Assembly (NCBI RefSeq): GCF_004343725.1
Contig: NZ_PTQW01000037.1
Location: forward strand, 1 to 64,000
Direction: 5' to 3'
Origin: Treponema sp. J25
GTDB lineage: Bacteria > Spirochaetota > Spirochaetia > Treponematales > Breznakiellaceae
Length of the DNA: 64,000 nt
Of this stretch, positions 33,497-42,124 are shown one piece after another; the stretch's first letter is position 1; each line of letters starts with the position of its first letter. The position numbers and the translations under genes are program-made. Under the pieces are notes generated by a model, which had not been told where the DNA came from, made no database searches, and saw only the letters and a program-made list of their open reading frames with translations.

Positions 33497-34759
33497 GTGT
33501 CATCAAGTAAAAATGTGGAACTCCTGGGGATTGGGAATGCCATGGTAGACGTGTTTGGCACTATTTCCCAGGTCAAGCTTACAGAGATTCTGGAGCAGGC
33601 CGGTCAGGATCCCCACAAACGACACGTAAGCTGGGAAACCATCCAGGCCCTGGATGCCCACCTTTCCCAGCCCTTGCGTACCGCCGGTGGGGGAGCGGCA
33701 AATACGGTGAAACTTGTCGCTCGGCTCGGCATTCCGAGCGCCTTCGTCGGCGCCGTAGGAACCAGTGCTCCCGCTGAGGCCGCCCAACAGCCAGACCCCT
33801 CGCGGTTTTTGAAGGCCCCTCTTACGGGAAGCGAAAAAGGCCCCTGGGACGAAGGAGGACAGCTTTTTGAGCAGGAACTCCGTGAGGCCGGGGTGGAAAC
33901 CCATCTTGTCCCTGGAGAGGGGCCGACCGGCATGTGTCTTATCCTTTCGGTAACCAATGAAGGGGCATCTTCTTTTGAAGGGACCGAAACAAGAAGGGGA
34001 GGAAAAAACGAAGGGCCTTCCCTCCTAGCCAATCCTCTGACAAGGAGTCTTTTTTCCGCGGTAGGGGGGCTTTTCTCTTTTTTAGTTAAAAATAGGGGGC
34101 TTTCTTTGCCCCAGCGCATCTACGCCTTTCCCGGAGCCGCGACATCCCTTTCTCTGCAGCACATACCCCTCTCCCTTATCCGCTTTTCCACGGTGGTTCT
34201 TGTGGATGGGTACCTGTTGTCTAAACAAGAGCTCATTCAGGAGATAGTACAGCAGGCAGACAAATTCGGCACCGTCATTGCCATGGATGTGGGGAACACT
34301 GCCTTAGTCCAGGAACATGCCCATTTTATCGAAAAGCTCTGTCGTGAACGGCCCCTCATGCTTTTCATGAATGAAGAAGAGGCCCACCACTTCTGTATTC
34401 GTCTTAATCCCCGGCTTGGCACCGAGGAACATCCTTCCGAGGAAGAACTCTATGAACCCCTGCGATCTCTTACCCGTCACCATATCTTTCCCATCATAGG
34501 GGTAAAACGGGGTGCCCAGGGGGCCCTTATCTTTGCGGGGGGGGAAGAATATCATTCCCGTACGGTGCCTCGCTATCCCCGGGATACCACCGGTGCGGGC
34601 GATGCCTTTGCGGCCGGATTTATCGGTGGATGGCTTCGGGGCAAGTCCCTTGCCGAATGCGCCACCCTCGGAAACCAGCTGGCGGGCAAAATCATCAGGG
34701 TTTACGGCACTAAGCTCGCATCCCACCCCCTGCGAGAAATAGCTAAAAAACTCCGGTAA
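33497..34759 (+). CDS. PfkB-family carbohydrate kinase
   Basis: 420-residue sugar or nucleoside kinase. N-terminal signature GIGNAMVDVFG and RTAGGGAANTVKLVARLG; C-terminal signature RDTTGAGDAFAAGFIGGWLRG with the catalytic Asp. Two insertions (about residues 93-120 and 160-215) make it longer than the usual 310 residues; the second contains basic and hydrophobic sequence. GTG start with GGGAGG 8-9 nt upstream. Substrate unknown; adenosine- or sugar-kinase type. Probably read with ackA, 44 bp upstream. Confidence 0.88.
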   Translation: MSSSKNVELLGIGNAMVDVFGTISQVKLTEILEQAGQDPHKRHVSWETIQALDAHLSQPLRTAGGGAANTVKLVARLGIPSAFVGAVGTSAPAEAAQQPDPSRFLKAPLTGSEKGPWDEGGQLFEQELREAGVETHLVPGEGPTGMCLILSVTNEGASSFEGTETRRGGKNEGPSLLANPLTRSLFSAVGGLFSFLVKNRGLSLPQRIYAFPGAATSLSLQHIPLSLIRFSTVVLVDGYLLSKQELIQEIVQQADKFGTVIAMDVGNTALVQEHAHFIEKLCRERPLMLFMNEEEAHHFCIRLNPRLGTEEHPSEEELYEPLRSLTRHHIFPIIGVKRGAQGALIFAGGEEYHSRTVPRYPRDTTGAGDAFAAGFIGGWLRGKSLAECATLGNQLAGKIIRVYGTKLASHPLREIAKKLR

Positions 34760-34762
34760 TGT

Positions 34763-34774
34763 CCCTCATGAGGG
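34763..34774. repeat. 12-bp perfect palindrome after the PfkB gene
   Basis: CCCTCATGAGGG lies 4 bp after the PfkB-family stop. It has no loop and no T-run, so it is not a clear terminator. The following 160 bp to the DJ-1 gene hold no visible gene. Confidence 0.3.
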
Positions 34775-34934
34775 CTCGCTCAAGACCAAGGGTCACCCTT
34801 TCCGAAGGGCACCGGGGATAGGGCTATTCCACCCGGCGCCACTACAAGTCTTCCCCCGGGGAAAAGTCTTTACTTCGAGCCCCAAAAGCAGAACAAGGGT
34901 TTTCTCCCCGGTACAGTAAGTATGGCGACCAATT

Positions 34935-35507
34935 CTAATGGAGCAGCACCGCCTCGGCTACCTTTCGGGCATCCGTGGGGCCCAGGAGTTTTTCAATTAT
35001 GGCGATAGCCCATTCGCCAGCGGTACCCGCCGCCCGGCTCGTGATAAGATTCCCATCCACCACCACCCGTTCGCCAGACCACTGGGCGCCCGTTACCTGC
35101 TTTTCCATGCCGGGATAACAGGTAAAACGCCGATTGTGCAAAACCCCGAGGGGAGCAAGAACCACCGCCGGGGCGGCACAAATAGCGGCAATCACCTTGC
35201 CCATATGGTGCATGTCTTTAATAAAGCCCTGCACTTCCCGGGACGCCGCCACGTTGGTTGAGCCCGGCATACCTCCGGGAATCACCACGCCATCCCACTG
35301 GCTTGCGACAAGAGCCCCCCGTCCTGCCAGTTCCTGAATACGCTGCTCCGCTATAACCACCGTCCCCCGGGATGATTTTACCTGACTGCTGGCCCCCACC
35401 GCCGCCGTCACAACCTCAATACCTGCCCGACGAAGATAATCGATAGGAGTAATAGCCTCCACATCCTCAAAGCCCTCTGCTAATACCACGAGTACCCTTC
35501 GAGACAT
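34935..35507 (-). CDS. DJ-1/PfpI (ThiJ) family protein
   Basis: 190 residues of the DJ-1 superfamily, which includes stress chaperones and glyoxalases. Nucleophile elbow AAICAAPAVVL carries the conserved Cys near residue 111, the acidic residue sits in VLAEGFEDVEAITP (Glu near 15), and GVVIPGGMPGSTN and TSRAAGTAGEWAIAI complete the pattern. It is closest in motif to YajL/DJ-1. GGGAGGT supports the ATG. Confidence 0.92.
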   Translation of the reverse strand: MSRRVLVVLAEGFEDVEAITPIDYLRRAGIEVVTAAVGASSQVKSSRGTVVIAEQRIQELAGRGALVASQWDGVVIPGGMPGSTNVAASREVQGFIKDMHHMGKVIAAICAAPAVVLAPLGVLHNRRFTCYPGMEKQVTGAQWSGERVVVDGNLITSRAAGTAGEWAIAIIEKLLGPTDARKVAEAVLLH

Positions 35508-35524
35508 GGCATACCTCCCTCATA

Positions 35525-35579
35525 TTGCGCTATTTTGGTTCTTCTCATACAATATACTCGTGTTTTTTCAAAAGTGCAA
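35525..35579. promoter_or_regulatory. Divergent promoters of the DJ-1 gene and the response regulator
   Basis: Minus: TTGCAC (35579-35574), 17-bp spacer, TATATT (35556-35551). Plus: TTGCGC (35525-35530), 17-bp spacer, TACAAT (35548-35553). The two -10 boxes overlap, so the directions should compete. The plus -35 is weak. Confidence 0.5.
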
Positions 35580-35600
35580 TTTATACCAGAGGATCATCCC

Positions 35601-36872
35601 ATGAAACAGGTACTTATCATTGATGAGGCTCCTCTTCTGCGGGAATATCTTAAAAGTAAGTTATCCGAACAGGGCATAGCTGTAACCGTGGCCATCAACG
35701 GCCTTGATGGGATCTCAAAGACCCGTACCGTGATGCCAGACCTTATTATTCTGGATTATCATCTTACCCGGATTTCTACCCTAGAGGTGCTTAAAGAAAT
35801 AAAACAGAATCCCAATACGGCTAAGATCCCTATCATCATCACAGCCCAGAAAATGGATCAAAAAAAGATCATCGAACTCGTTTCGTACAACGTAAAAAAG
35901 GTATTTACCAAACCGGTAAAAATCGATGCCCTCCTGGAAACTATTTCCGAAATGCTGGATGTTCCCATCGATATTGATAACACTCCCAGCATTGTAGAAG
36001 CCCATGTAAACGATGACGTCCTCTTTATAGAAATTGCAGAAGGCCTTAATAGAGAAAAGCTTGAGCTTTTACGGTACAAAATCTCAGAACTTATCGCCCT
36101 CTACGAAATACGCGTTCCCAAGGTGATTCTGTTGTTAAGCAACATGAAACTTTCCTATGCGGACATGCCAAATTTGGAAAAATTATTCGAGGTTATCCTC
36201 AGTGCTTCCCGGGCACCCCAGCGGTACATCAGGGTGCTTACCAATGACGAGTTTACCCGTCGCTTTATCGAAGGAAGAAAGGATCTTGCAAATATCGAAG
36301 TAAGTAAAGACCTCTTTTCTGCCCTCGAAGGGCTCTTGAGCGAATTTACCGGAGAATACGAATTAGGAGAAAAGAAAATAGAACTCGCCGGGGAACGGGT
36401 TCTTCAGGCAGAGGCAGGCCCTGAAGGAGAGGCGGTACATCTTAAATTCCAGACCGAAAAGAAACGGGCCCTTACCAGTATCGAAGAAAGCCGGGACTTT
36501 TTACAGGGCCTCAAGATCGCCGTCGTAGACGATGATCCGATAATTCAACAGTTAATTAAAACCACCTTCGAGAAAGGGGGCGCGATGGTATATGCCTACT
36601 CGGACGGTCAAGAGTTTATGGAGGCCCTAAAGAAAGAAACCTTCGACTTGATTTTCCTGGATCTCCTTATGCCCCGGATCGATGGGTTTGGGGTATTGCA
36701 AAGACTTAAAAGCGCCGACCTGGGTATTCCCGTCATAGTGCTTTCTGCCGTGAGTCAGCGGAACACGGTGATTAAGGCCTTCCAGGCAGGAAGCAAGAGC
36801 TACCTCATCAAACCCCTCAAACCGCTGGACATTATCACGAAGACCTTAGAAATTCTTCGCCCCGGGGTATAA
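35601..36872 (+). CDS. Response regulator with REC-STAS-like-REC architecture
   Basis: 423 residues. First receiver (1-118): IIDEAPLL acidic pocket, phospho-acceptor Asp in LIILDYHLT, Lys in FTKPVK. Middle (about 135-270): a STAS-like segment (VLFIEIAEGLNREKLELLRYKI, VPKVILLLSNM). Second receiver (305-423): VVDDDPIIQQ, Asp in LIFLDLLMPR, SYLIKPLKP. There is no DNA-binding or enzymatic output, so it acts by protein contact, possibly as a branch of the phosphorelay of the next gene. AGAGGA supports ATG 35601. The hybrid kinase starts 6 bp after its stop. Confidence 0.85.
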   Translation: MKQVLIIDEAPLLREYLKSKLSEQGIAVTVAINGLDGISKTRTVMPDLIILDYHLTRISTLEVLKEIKQNPNTAKIPIIITAQKMDQKKIIELVSYNVKKVFTKPVKIDALLETISEMLDVPIDIDNTPSIVEAHVNDDVLFIEIAEGLNREKLELLRYKISELIALYEIRVPKVILLLSNMKLSYADMPNLEKLFEVILSASRAPQRYIRVLTNDEFTRRFIEGRKDLANIEVSKDLFSALEGLLSEFTGEYELGEKKIELAGERVLQAEAGPEGEAVHLKFQTEKKRALTSIEESRDFLQGLKIAVVDDDPIIQQLIKTTFEKGGAMVYAYSDGQEFMEALKKETFDLIFLDLLMPRIDGFGVLQRLKSADLGIPVIVLSAVSQRNTVIKAFQAGSKSYLIKPLKPLDIITKTLEILRPGV

Positions 36873-36878
36873 CTATTG

Positions 36879-39506
36879 ATGAGCAACCTTCTTTTATCAG
36901 AAGCCCTCTACGGCGAGCTTTTTAAGGAAGCCCCTATTCCGCTGGCTATCCTTGATGAAAAGGGCTTTGTGCTCGAAAGCAACGATCGTTTTCGTTTAAC
37001 TTTTTATGCGTTAACAGGACAGAATATTCAGGATATACCCCAGAGTTTGCCGGAATTCTTTTCTGAACGGGATGTGTATAAGTTTCCCTACCATTTTTCG
37101 AGGCTTATCACGGGAAGCAGCCAGAGCGTTCACTTTGTTTCTTCTTTTCGGAATACCTCGAGCCAGTCCCGGTGGCTCCACATTACGGCCTCGCTGATCC
37201 CTGAAAAAGAGGATGCCCCCCTTCCGCAACGGGGCCCCTTTATCATCGTGGCGGTAGAAGACAAAACAGAGGACTACCAGAAAACCCAGCAACTGCAGGA
37301 AGAAAAGGAAATTGCCAACCGCGCCATTGAAACAAAAAGTCTTTTCCTTGCAAACATGAGCCACGAGATTCGTACCCCCCTGCAGACCATCATTGGCATG
37401 CTTGAACTTCTGGAAGAAACAAACCTTAACCGGGAACAACAGGAATACACCCACCAAATTCGGTTTTCTGCGGAGGTCCTCCTTTCCCTGGTAAACGATA
37501 TCCTGGATTATTCCAAAATAGAAGCGGGCAAACTCGAACTTGAATATGCAGAATTTCCGGTAGAAGAAATCATAGAACAAGCGGTGGACATGATTGCCCT
37601 GGAAGCCCACCGCAAGGGGCTAGAGCTTTTGATGTATATTCCCCTGGATACCCGGATCCGCATAAAAGGGGATGCCCACCGGCTCCGTCAGGTACTTATC
37701 AACCTGATTAAAAACGCCGTTAAATTCACCCGGGAAGGGAGCGTTACCGTTTCGGTCCGCCGAAACTCCTATCAGGGCAAGCCCGCCCTGACCTTTTCAG
37801 TTGCCGACACGGGCATGGGGGTAGACCCCTCTATTCGCCCCTATCTTTTTACCAGCTTTTTTCAGGGCGACCCCTCTACCACCCGAAAGTTCGGAGGAAC
37901 CGGTCTGGGCCTTGCCATAAGTCGTCATTTAGTGCAGTCCATGGGGGGAGAAATCGGCATGGTCCCCAATGAAGGGCGGGGCTCTATCTTTAGCTTTACC
38001 ATTCCCATAGAAGAGTCCCCCTTCCCCCTGGATATCCCCTACCTGCAGGCATGTCAGGAATGCCGCATCCTGATTGTAGACGATGTCTTTGAAAGTCGTC
38101 AGATCCTTACCACCTATTTGAGCGAAGGGGGCTATCGCCACATAGAAGGGTGCGCTTCGGGAGAAGAGGCCATGAGCCTGATGAAGAAGGCCTCCCAAAG
38201 TGGACGTCCCTACGATCTTGTGTTCATCGATATGCTCATGCCCCGGATGGATGGCTGGCGCCTTGCGGCGGAGATAAATCGCGACCGGGCCATCAATTCG
38301 GCCCGACTTATTTTGATGGTAAGCCAGGGTATGATGGGAGCGGAGGCAAAGATGACCCTCCTTCAGTGGTTTAATGGGTACATCACCAAACCCATTAAAC
38401 GAAGGGAACTGTTTGAGGTTATTCAGCAAGCCCTCATTACCACCATCGATCTGGAAGATACGCAGGAATCTCAGGAGGTATCCGAAGGGGAAACCTTCGT
38501 CCCCTCAGACAAAGAAACCTCTTTGCTTTCAAGAAAGGGGATCCCCGTTTCCGTAGCGGAATCCTCCCGGCCATCTCTTTCTCTTCGCATTCTGGTGGTA
38601 GAAGACCATCCTATTAATCAACAACTGTTTGTTACTATTCTCCAACGCCTTGGCTACAGAGACATAGAAACCGCCAATAACGGGGAAGAGGCCCTTACCC
38701 TGGTAAGACAGACAAAACCAGAACTCATCTTCATGGACATCCAAATGCCCGGTATGAACGGCTATGAGGTTACCCAGCATCTCCGCGAGGAGGGCTTTGA
38801 AGGGCCTATCATCGCGGTTACGGCCAGCGCCTTAAGTGAGGAAAGGGAACGATGTCTTCAAGCTGGGATGAACGATATCATTACCAAACCCTATAAGCGA
38901 CAGGATATCGCTCAGGTGGTATCCCGATGGACGGGGGCCATCTTGCAGAAAAAACCCGGCTCCGCCACCTCTGAGGAAGCCCGTCAGCCCCCCAGCACCA
39001 ATGAAACCAGAACCAACTACGTTCAGGAAGAAAAAGCCACCCCTCGAAACAACGAATTCCGGGGTGTTTCTCGGATTTTCGAAGAATCGGAAGAAATCGA
39101 AGAATTGGAAGTCATCGAAGAAGATGCGAAAGAAGAGCCTATTTTTGATGTGGATGAACTTTTAGACAATTTTCTGGGAGAAATCGAAACGGTTATTCCC
39201 CTGCTTGCCCAATTCCTTGAACGGACAGAAGGAAAGATCCAACAACTTCCCGATCTCTTACGGAACCAGAGCTGGGAAACCCTTGAACGGGAAGCCCACA
39301 CCATTAAAGGAAGCGCCCTCAACCTCGGGGCCCATGGGTTAGGGAAAGCAGCCCTTACGCTGGAAGAGGCCACAAAAAAGAAAGACCCTGCACTTATTCC
39401 GTCGGCAATCCAGGTTGTAGCGCAGGCCTTTAAAGTATTTAAAGAACACGCCCAAAGGGTCATTAGCGAACATACAAGGGAAAAGAAAGAGGATGAATCC
39501 CCCTAG
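36879..39506 (+). CDS. Hybrid histidine kinase (PAS-HisKA-HATPase-REC-REC-HPt)
   Basis: 875 residues without membrane helices, so a soluble sensor. N-terminal PAS-like domain, HisKA with LANMSHEIRTPLQTIIGM (His near residue 161), HATPase with NLIKNAVKFTREG (N box), ADTGMGVD and GGTGLGLAISR. First REC (RILIVDDVFESR ... LVFIDMLMPRMDG), second REC (ILVVEDHPINQQ ... LIFMDIQMPGMNG, TKPYKR), Glu-rich linker, and HPt with AHTIKGSALNLG. All phosphorelay steps are thus in one chain. The neighbour REC-STAS-REC protein is the likely partner. A TTG just before ATG 36879 is possible. Confidence 0.93.
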   Translation: MSNLLLSEALYGELFKEAPIPLAILDEKGFVLESNDRFRLTFYALTGQNIQDIPQSLPEFFSERDVYKFPYHFSRLITGSSQSVHFVSSFRNTSSQSRWLHITASLIPEKEDAPLPQRGPFIIVAVEDKTEDYQKTQQLQEEKEIANRAIETKSLFLANMSHEIRTPLQTIIGMLELLEETNLNREQQEYTHQIRFSAEVLLSLVNDILDYSKIEAGKLELEYAEFPVEEIIEQAVDMIALEAHRKGLELLMYIPLDTRIRIKGDAHRLRQVLINLIKNAVKFTREGSVTVSVRRNSYQGKPALTFSVADTGMGVDPSIRPYLFTSFFQGDPSTTRKFGGTGLGLAISRHLVQSMGGEIGMVPNEGRGSIFSFTIPIEESPFPLDIPYLQACQECRILIVDDVFESRQILTTYLSEGGYRHIEGCASGEEAMSLMKKASQSGRPYDLVFIDMLMPRMDGWRLAAEINRDRAINSARLILMVSQGMMGAEAKMTLLQWFNGYITKPIKRRELFEVIQQALITTIDLEDTQESQEVSEGETFVPSDKETSLLSRKGIPVSVAESSRPSLSLRILVVEDHPINQQLFVTILQRLGYRDIETANNGEEALTLVRQTKPELIFMDIQMPGMNGYEVTQHLREEGFEGPIIAVTASALSEERERCLQAGMNDIITKPYKRQDIAQVVSRWTGAILQKKPGSATSEEARQPPSTNETRTNYVQEEKATPRNNEFRGVSRIFEESEEIEELEVIEEDAKEEPIFDVDELLDNFLGEIETVIPLLAQFLERTEGKIQQLPDLLRNQSWETLEREAHTIKGSALNLGAHGLGKAALTLEEATKKKDPALIPSAIQVVAQAFKVFKEHAQRVISEHTREKKEDESP

Positions 39507-39552
39507 AAGCCTCCATTTTAGATGCTCTTAGAGGAGCCCCCTCCCTCTCTAG

Positions 39553-39587
39553 CTGACAGAATCACGGGATTCTGCCATACTGGGTTC
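39553..39587 (+). promoter_or_regulatory. Leaderless-type promoter of the PHP phosphatase gene
   Basis: CTGACA (39553-39558), 17-bp spacer, CATACT (39576-39581), 6 nt, ATG 39588. The spacer contains GAATC and GATTC in inverted order. No ribosome-binding site lies before the ATG. Confidence 0.5.
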
Positions 39588-40478
39588 ATGCGCTACAGTT
39601 GTGTACACACCCATACATCCTTTTGTGATGGAGAAGGCTCCGTAGAAGAACTGTGTCAGGCCGCCTTTGAACGGGGCTTAGAAGCCATAGGGTTTAGTGC
39701 CCATGCCCCCCTCCCGAAAGCACCGGGGCTCCATTATGAGATCCATCTTTTAGAAGAAAACTTCGATGCCTATGTGGAAGCGGTTCTCTCGGCCCGGAAC
39801 CGCTGGGAAGGCAAGCTCACCGTGTATCTGGGCCTTGAGGTCGATTATATCCCGGGCATCCTGGGCCCAGCGGACTTTCAGAACAAGGGCTACGACTTCG
39901 ATTTTCTGATTGGTTCCGTGCATTACCTGGTGCCAGAGAAAGGATCTCCCCCCTTTGCAATCGACGGAGACATCCAGGAATGGCAGCAGGGGGTTCAGGA
40001 AGGGTTTGGCGGGGATTACGAGGCCGCAGCGTACGCGTACTGGCAGACCCTCAGAGAGATGATACAAAAGGGGAACTTCGATATTCTGGGACACATGGAC
40101 CTGATAAAAAAGAACCACCATCCCTGGCTCGAGACCCAGGCGCCGAACCGCTACCTTCAATGGGCAAAAGAGGTTATTCCTTATCTCGAAAACACATCCA
40201 TTATTGTAGAAATCAACACCGGCGGGCTTATCCGGCGAAGGGTCCCCGAACTGTATCCTGCCCCTTTTCTTTTAAAAGAACTGGCCCAACACCATATTCC
40301 GGTAACCATCAATGCCGACGCCCACCGGCCAGAACATCTCGGCCTCTATTACGAAACGGCCCATCATGCGGCCCTCAAGGCCGGGTATACTACCATGCTG
40401 GTGGCAACCTCCGCTCCCCCCACCACTTCTCACAGCACAAAAAGAAAAATCCATTGGGAAGAGGTTGCCCTGACCTGA
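39588..40478 (+). CDS. PHP-domain histidinol-phosphatase family protein
   Basis: 296-residue PHP phosphoesterase. Metal-binding motifs: HTHTSFCDGEGS at residues 6-17, GFSAHAP, GLEVDYIPG, IGSVHYL, LGHMDLIKK and NADAHRPEHLG at the end, matching the HisJ/HisK type of histidinol-phosphatase. No other his genes are near, so another phosphate ester is possible. A longer frame from 39522 exists but lacks initiation signals. Confidence 0.88.
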   Translation: MRYSCVHTHTSFCDGEGSVEELCQAAFERGLEAIGFSAHAPLPKAPGLHYEIHLLEENFDAYVEAVLSARNRWEGKLTVYLGLEVDYIPGILGPADFQNKGYDFDFLIGSVHYLVPEKGSPPFAIDGDIQEWQQGVQEGFGGDYEAAAYAYWQTLREMIQKGNFDILGHMDLIKKNHHPWLETQAPNRYLQWAKEVIPYLENTSIIVEINTGGLIRRRVPELYPAPFLLKELAQHHIPVTINADAHRPEHLGLYYETAHHAALKAGYTTMLVATSAPPTTSHSTKRKIHWEEVALT

Positions 40479-40481
40479 GGC

Positions 40482-40503
40482 GGGGAAGGGTTTTCCCTCC
40501 CCC
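40482..40503. terminator. Hairpin between convergent PHP and DksA-like genes
   Basis: GGGGAAGGG (40482-40490), loop TTTT, CCCTCCCC (40495-40502) pair with one small bulge. It may serve both convergent genes. Confidence 0.45.
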
Positions 40504-40521
40504 GGCCCTAGGCCTGTGGAG

Positions 40522-40878
40522 TTAACGATTCCGCCGTTCCTCCGATGACTTACATTCAATACACATGAGGGCATAGGGGATTGCCTCGAGCCGATCCTGG
40601 GGAATCTTTTTTCCACACTTGATACAAAGCCCGTATTTCCCCTGCTGTATCCGGCTTAAGGCGTTATCAATCGCTTTGAGTCGTTTAATGTCCTGGGTTC
40701 CCAGGGTTTCAATCATTTTTCGATCGATATCATCGGAAGCAATGTCCGCAAAGTCTTTTGGGTCCATCCCTTCCACAATTTCTTTAAAATCCTCGTTACC
40801 TGCCACCAACGTAGAGATAATTTCTTTTTTGAGATTTATCAGGGATTCTCTCATTTTTTCTACAAATTCTTTATCCAT
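40522..40878 (-). CDS. DksA/TraR-type zinc-finger protein
   Basis: 118 residues. N-terminal coiled coil (FVEKMRESLINLKKEIISTL), then the C4 zinc finger CIKCGKKIPQDRLEAIPYAL...CIEC, followed by KSSEERRNR. DksA-like proteins enter the RNA polymerase secondary channel and act with ppGpp; the tip residues (EIVEGMDPKDFADIASDDID) partly differ from E. coli DksA. ATG 40878 with GGGGGAC. A TTGACA (40932-40927) lies 17 bp before a weak -10. Near infA. Confidence 0.88.
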   Translation of the reverse strand: MDKEFVEKMRESLINLKKEIISTLVAGNEDFKEIVEGMDPKDFADIASDDIDRKMIETLGTQDIKRLKAIDNALSRIQQGKYGLCIKCGKKIPQDRLEAIPYALMCIECKSSEERRNR

Positions 40879-41074
40879 ACGTCCCCCTTCCATAGGTCTG
40901 GCAACATTGTCGTACTTCTCGATTTTTGTCAAGACTTTTCAGGATTTTTTTACCCCCCAACCAGACCATTTTAGTAATCCAAAATCCCAGGGGAAAGGGA
41001 GCCTTTTTTCATGCAGAGCCTCCTCTCTTTCTAAGGACTACCCCGGAACAAAACCATAAGGGACCTGTCCCCGA

Positions 41075-41102
41075 TTGACAAAACGAGGGGCTTCCCTATA
41101 GC
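41075..41102 (+). promoter_or_regulatory. infA promoter
   Basis: TTGACA (41075-41080), 16-bp spacer, TATAGC (41097-41102). The predicted leader is about 60 nt and carries AAAGGAG before the GTG start. Confidence 0.55.
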
Positions 41103-41167
41103 ATAGAATAAATACTATATCTCATTCCTGCGGAGCAGGTACGAGTACTGTGCACAAAGGAGTTTTT

Positions 41168-41392
41168 GTGGCAAAAGAAGAAGCGATAGAAGTAGAAGGT
41201 ATTGTGCGGGAAGCCCTCCCCAATACCATGTTCCGGGTTGAATTGGACAACCAGAATGGGCATCTTATCCTGGCGCACCTGTCGGGAAAAATGCGGAAAC
41301 ATTACATCCGAATTGTTCCTGGAGATCGGGTACGGATTGCCCTCTCTCCCTATGATCTCAGCAGGGGCCGAATCATTTATCGTGAGAAATAA
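41168..41392 (+). CDS. infA: Translation initiation factor IF-1
   Basis: 74-residue S1/OB-fold protein that blocks the ribosomal A site in initiation. The core [42 protein letters not shown] and [14 protein letters not shown] is the standard IF-1 sequence. Start is GTG (VAKEEAIE) with AAAGGAG 5 nt upstream. Alone rather than in the ribosomal-protein operon. Confidence 0.97.
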   Translation: MAKEEAIEVEGIVREALPNTMFRVELDNQNGHLILAHLSGKMRKHYIRIVPGDRVRIALSPYDLSRGRIIYREK

Positions 41393-41474
41393 GCGCCACG
41401 AGGGGCGCACTGCTCTATTCCTTCCGAAAGAAAGCAGGACCTCTGTGCAAGGGGCCCTCAGATACAAAACAGGC

Positions 41475-42113
41475 CTATCGTTGTTTAGTTCCTTTTTTAT
41501 GCTTTAGAATTACCCAGGTAGCGCCAGAACCACCCCACTGTGGTGGTGCAAAGCCATGAGTCCCGGCAGCAGGGTGCCGTTCAATAAATTGCCGAACCGT
41601 TCGAATAAGCACCGCTTCAGAAGGAGAATGATTTCCCTTCCCATGAATGATAAGCACCTTTTCTGCCCCCTCTCGAAGGGCTTGCTGAAAGAAAAGAGAA
41701 AGGGCATCCCAGGCCTCGTCCCGGGTACAGCCGTGTAAATCGATGGTTGCATCAGGGTGTTTTTGTAACAACCTTCGTCGCCGTTCCTGTTGTTCCTCCA
41801 CTTCCTCTTTAAGGCGATCTAAGGCTTTATCCTTATCTTCTATACCGTGAACATCGAGCCAGGCGGTAAGCACATCCCTTAGTTCCGAAGCGGAACGGTA
41901 TGTCCCTTCCTCCCTCGTTCCGGAAGATTCCTTCACCGTTGATTCTTTTTTCTTTTCAATCTGCCTCTTGTCCCTACCAGAAAAGGATGGGGCGGGATGT
42001 TGCATAGAAGTTCTCTCTGCTCCCTGGCTAGATGCTTTCTTTTCATTTTTTTCCCCTTTTTGGGTAGGCCTCTTTCGTCCTTCCCAGGCATCAAGAATAT
42101 CTCCAAAATTCAT
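41475..42113 (-). CDS. Smr-domain protein
   Basis: 212 residues. C-terminal Smr domain: IDLHGCTRDEAWDAL, VLIIHGKGNHS and the late GGSGATWVILK. Smr domains nick or bind branched nucleic acid, and recent work ties them to mRNA cleavage at stalled ribosomes. The N-terminal 100 residues are Lys/Glu/Ser-rich and probably disordered. GAGAGGG precedes ATG 42113, 11 bp after the Bat cluster's last gene, so it may be read with it. Confidence 0.88.
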   Translation of the reverse strand: MNFGDILDAWEGRKRPTQKGEKNEKKASSQGAERTSMQHPAPSFSGRDKRQIEKKKESTVKESSGTREEGTYRSASELRDVLTAWLDVHGIEDKDKALDRLKEEVEEQQERRRRLLQKHPDATIDLHGCTRDEAWDALSLFFQQALREGAEKVLIIHGKGNHSPSEAVLIRTVRQFIERHPAAGTHGFAPPQWGGSGATWVILKHKKGTKQR

Positions 42114-42124
42114 CGGCCCTCTCG

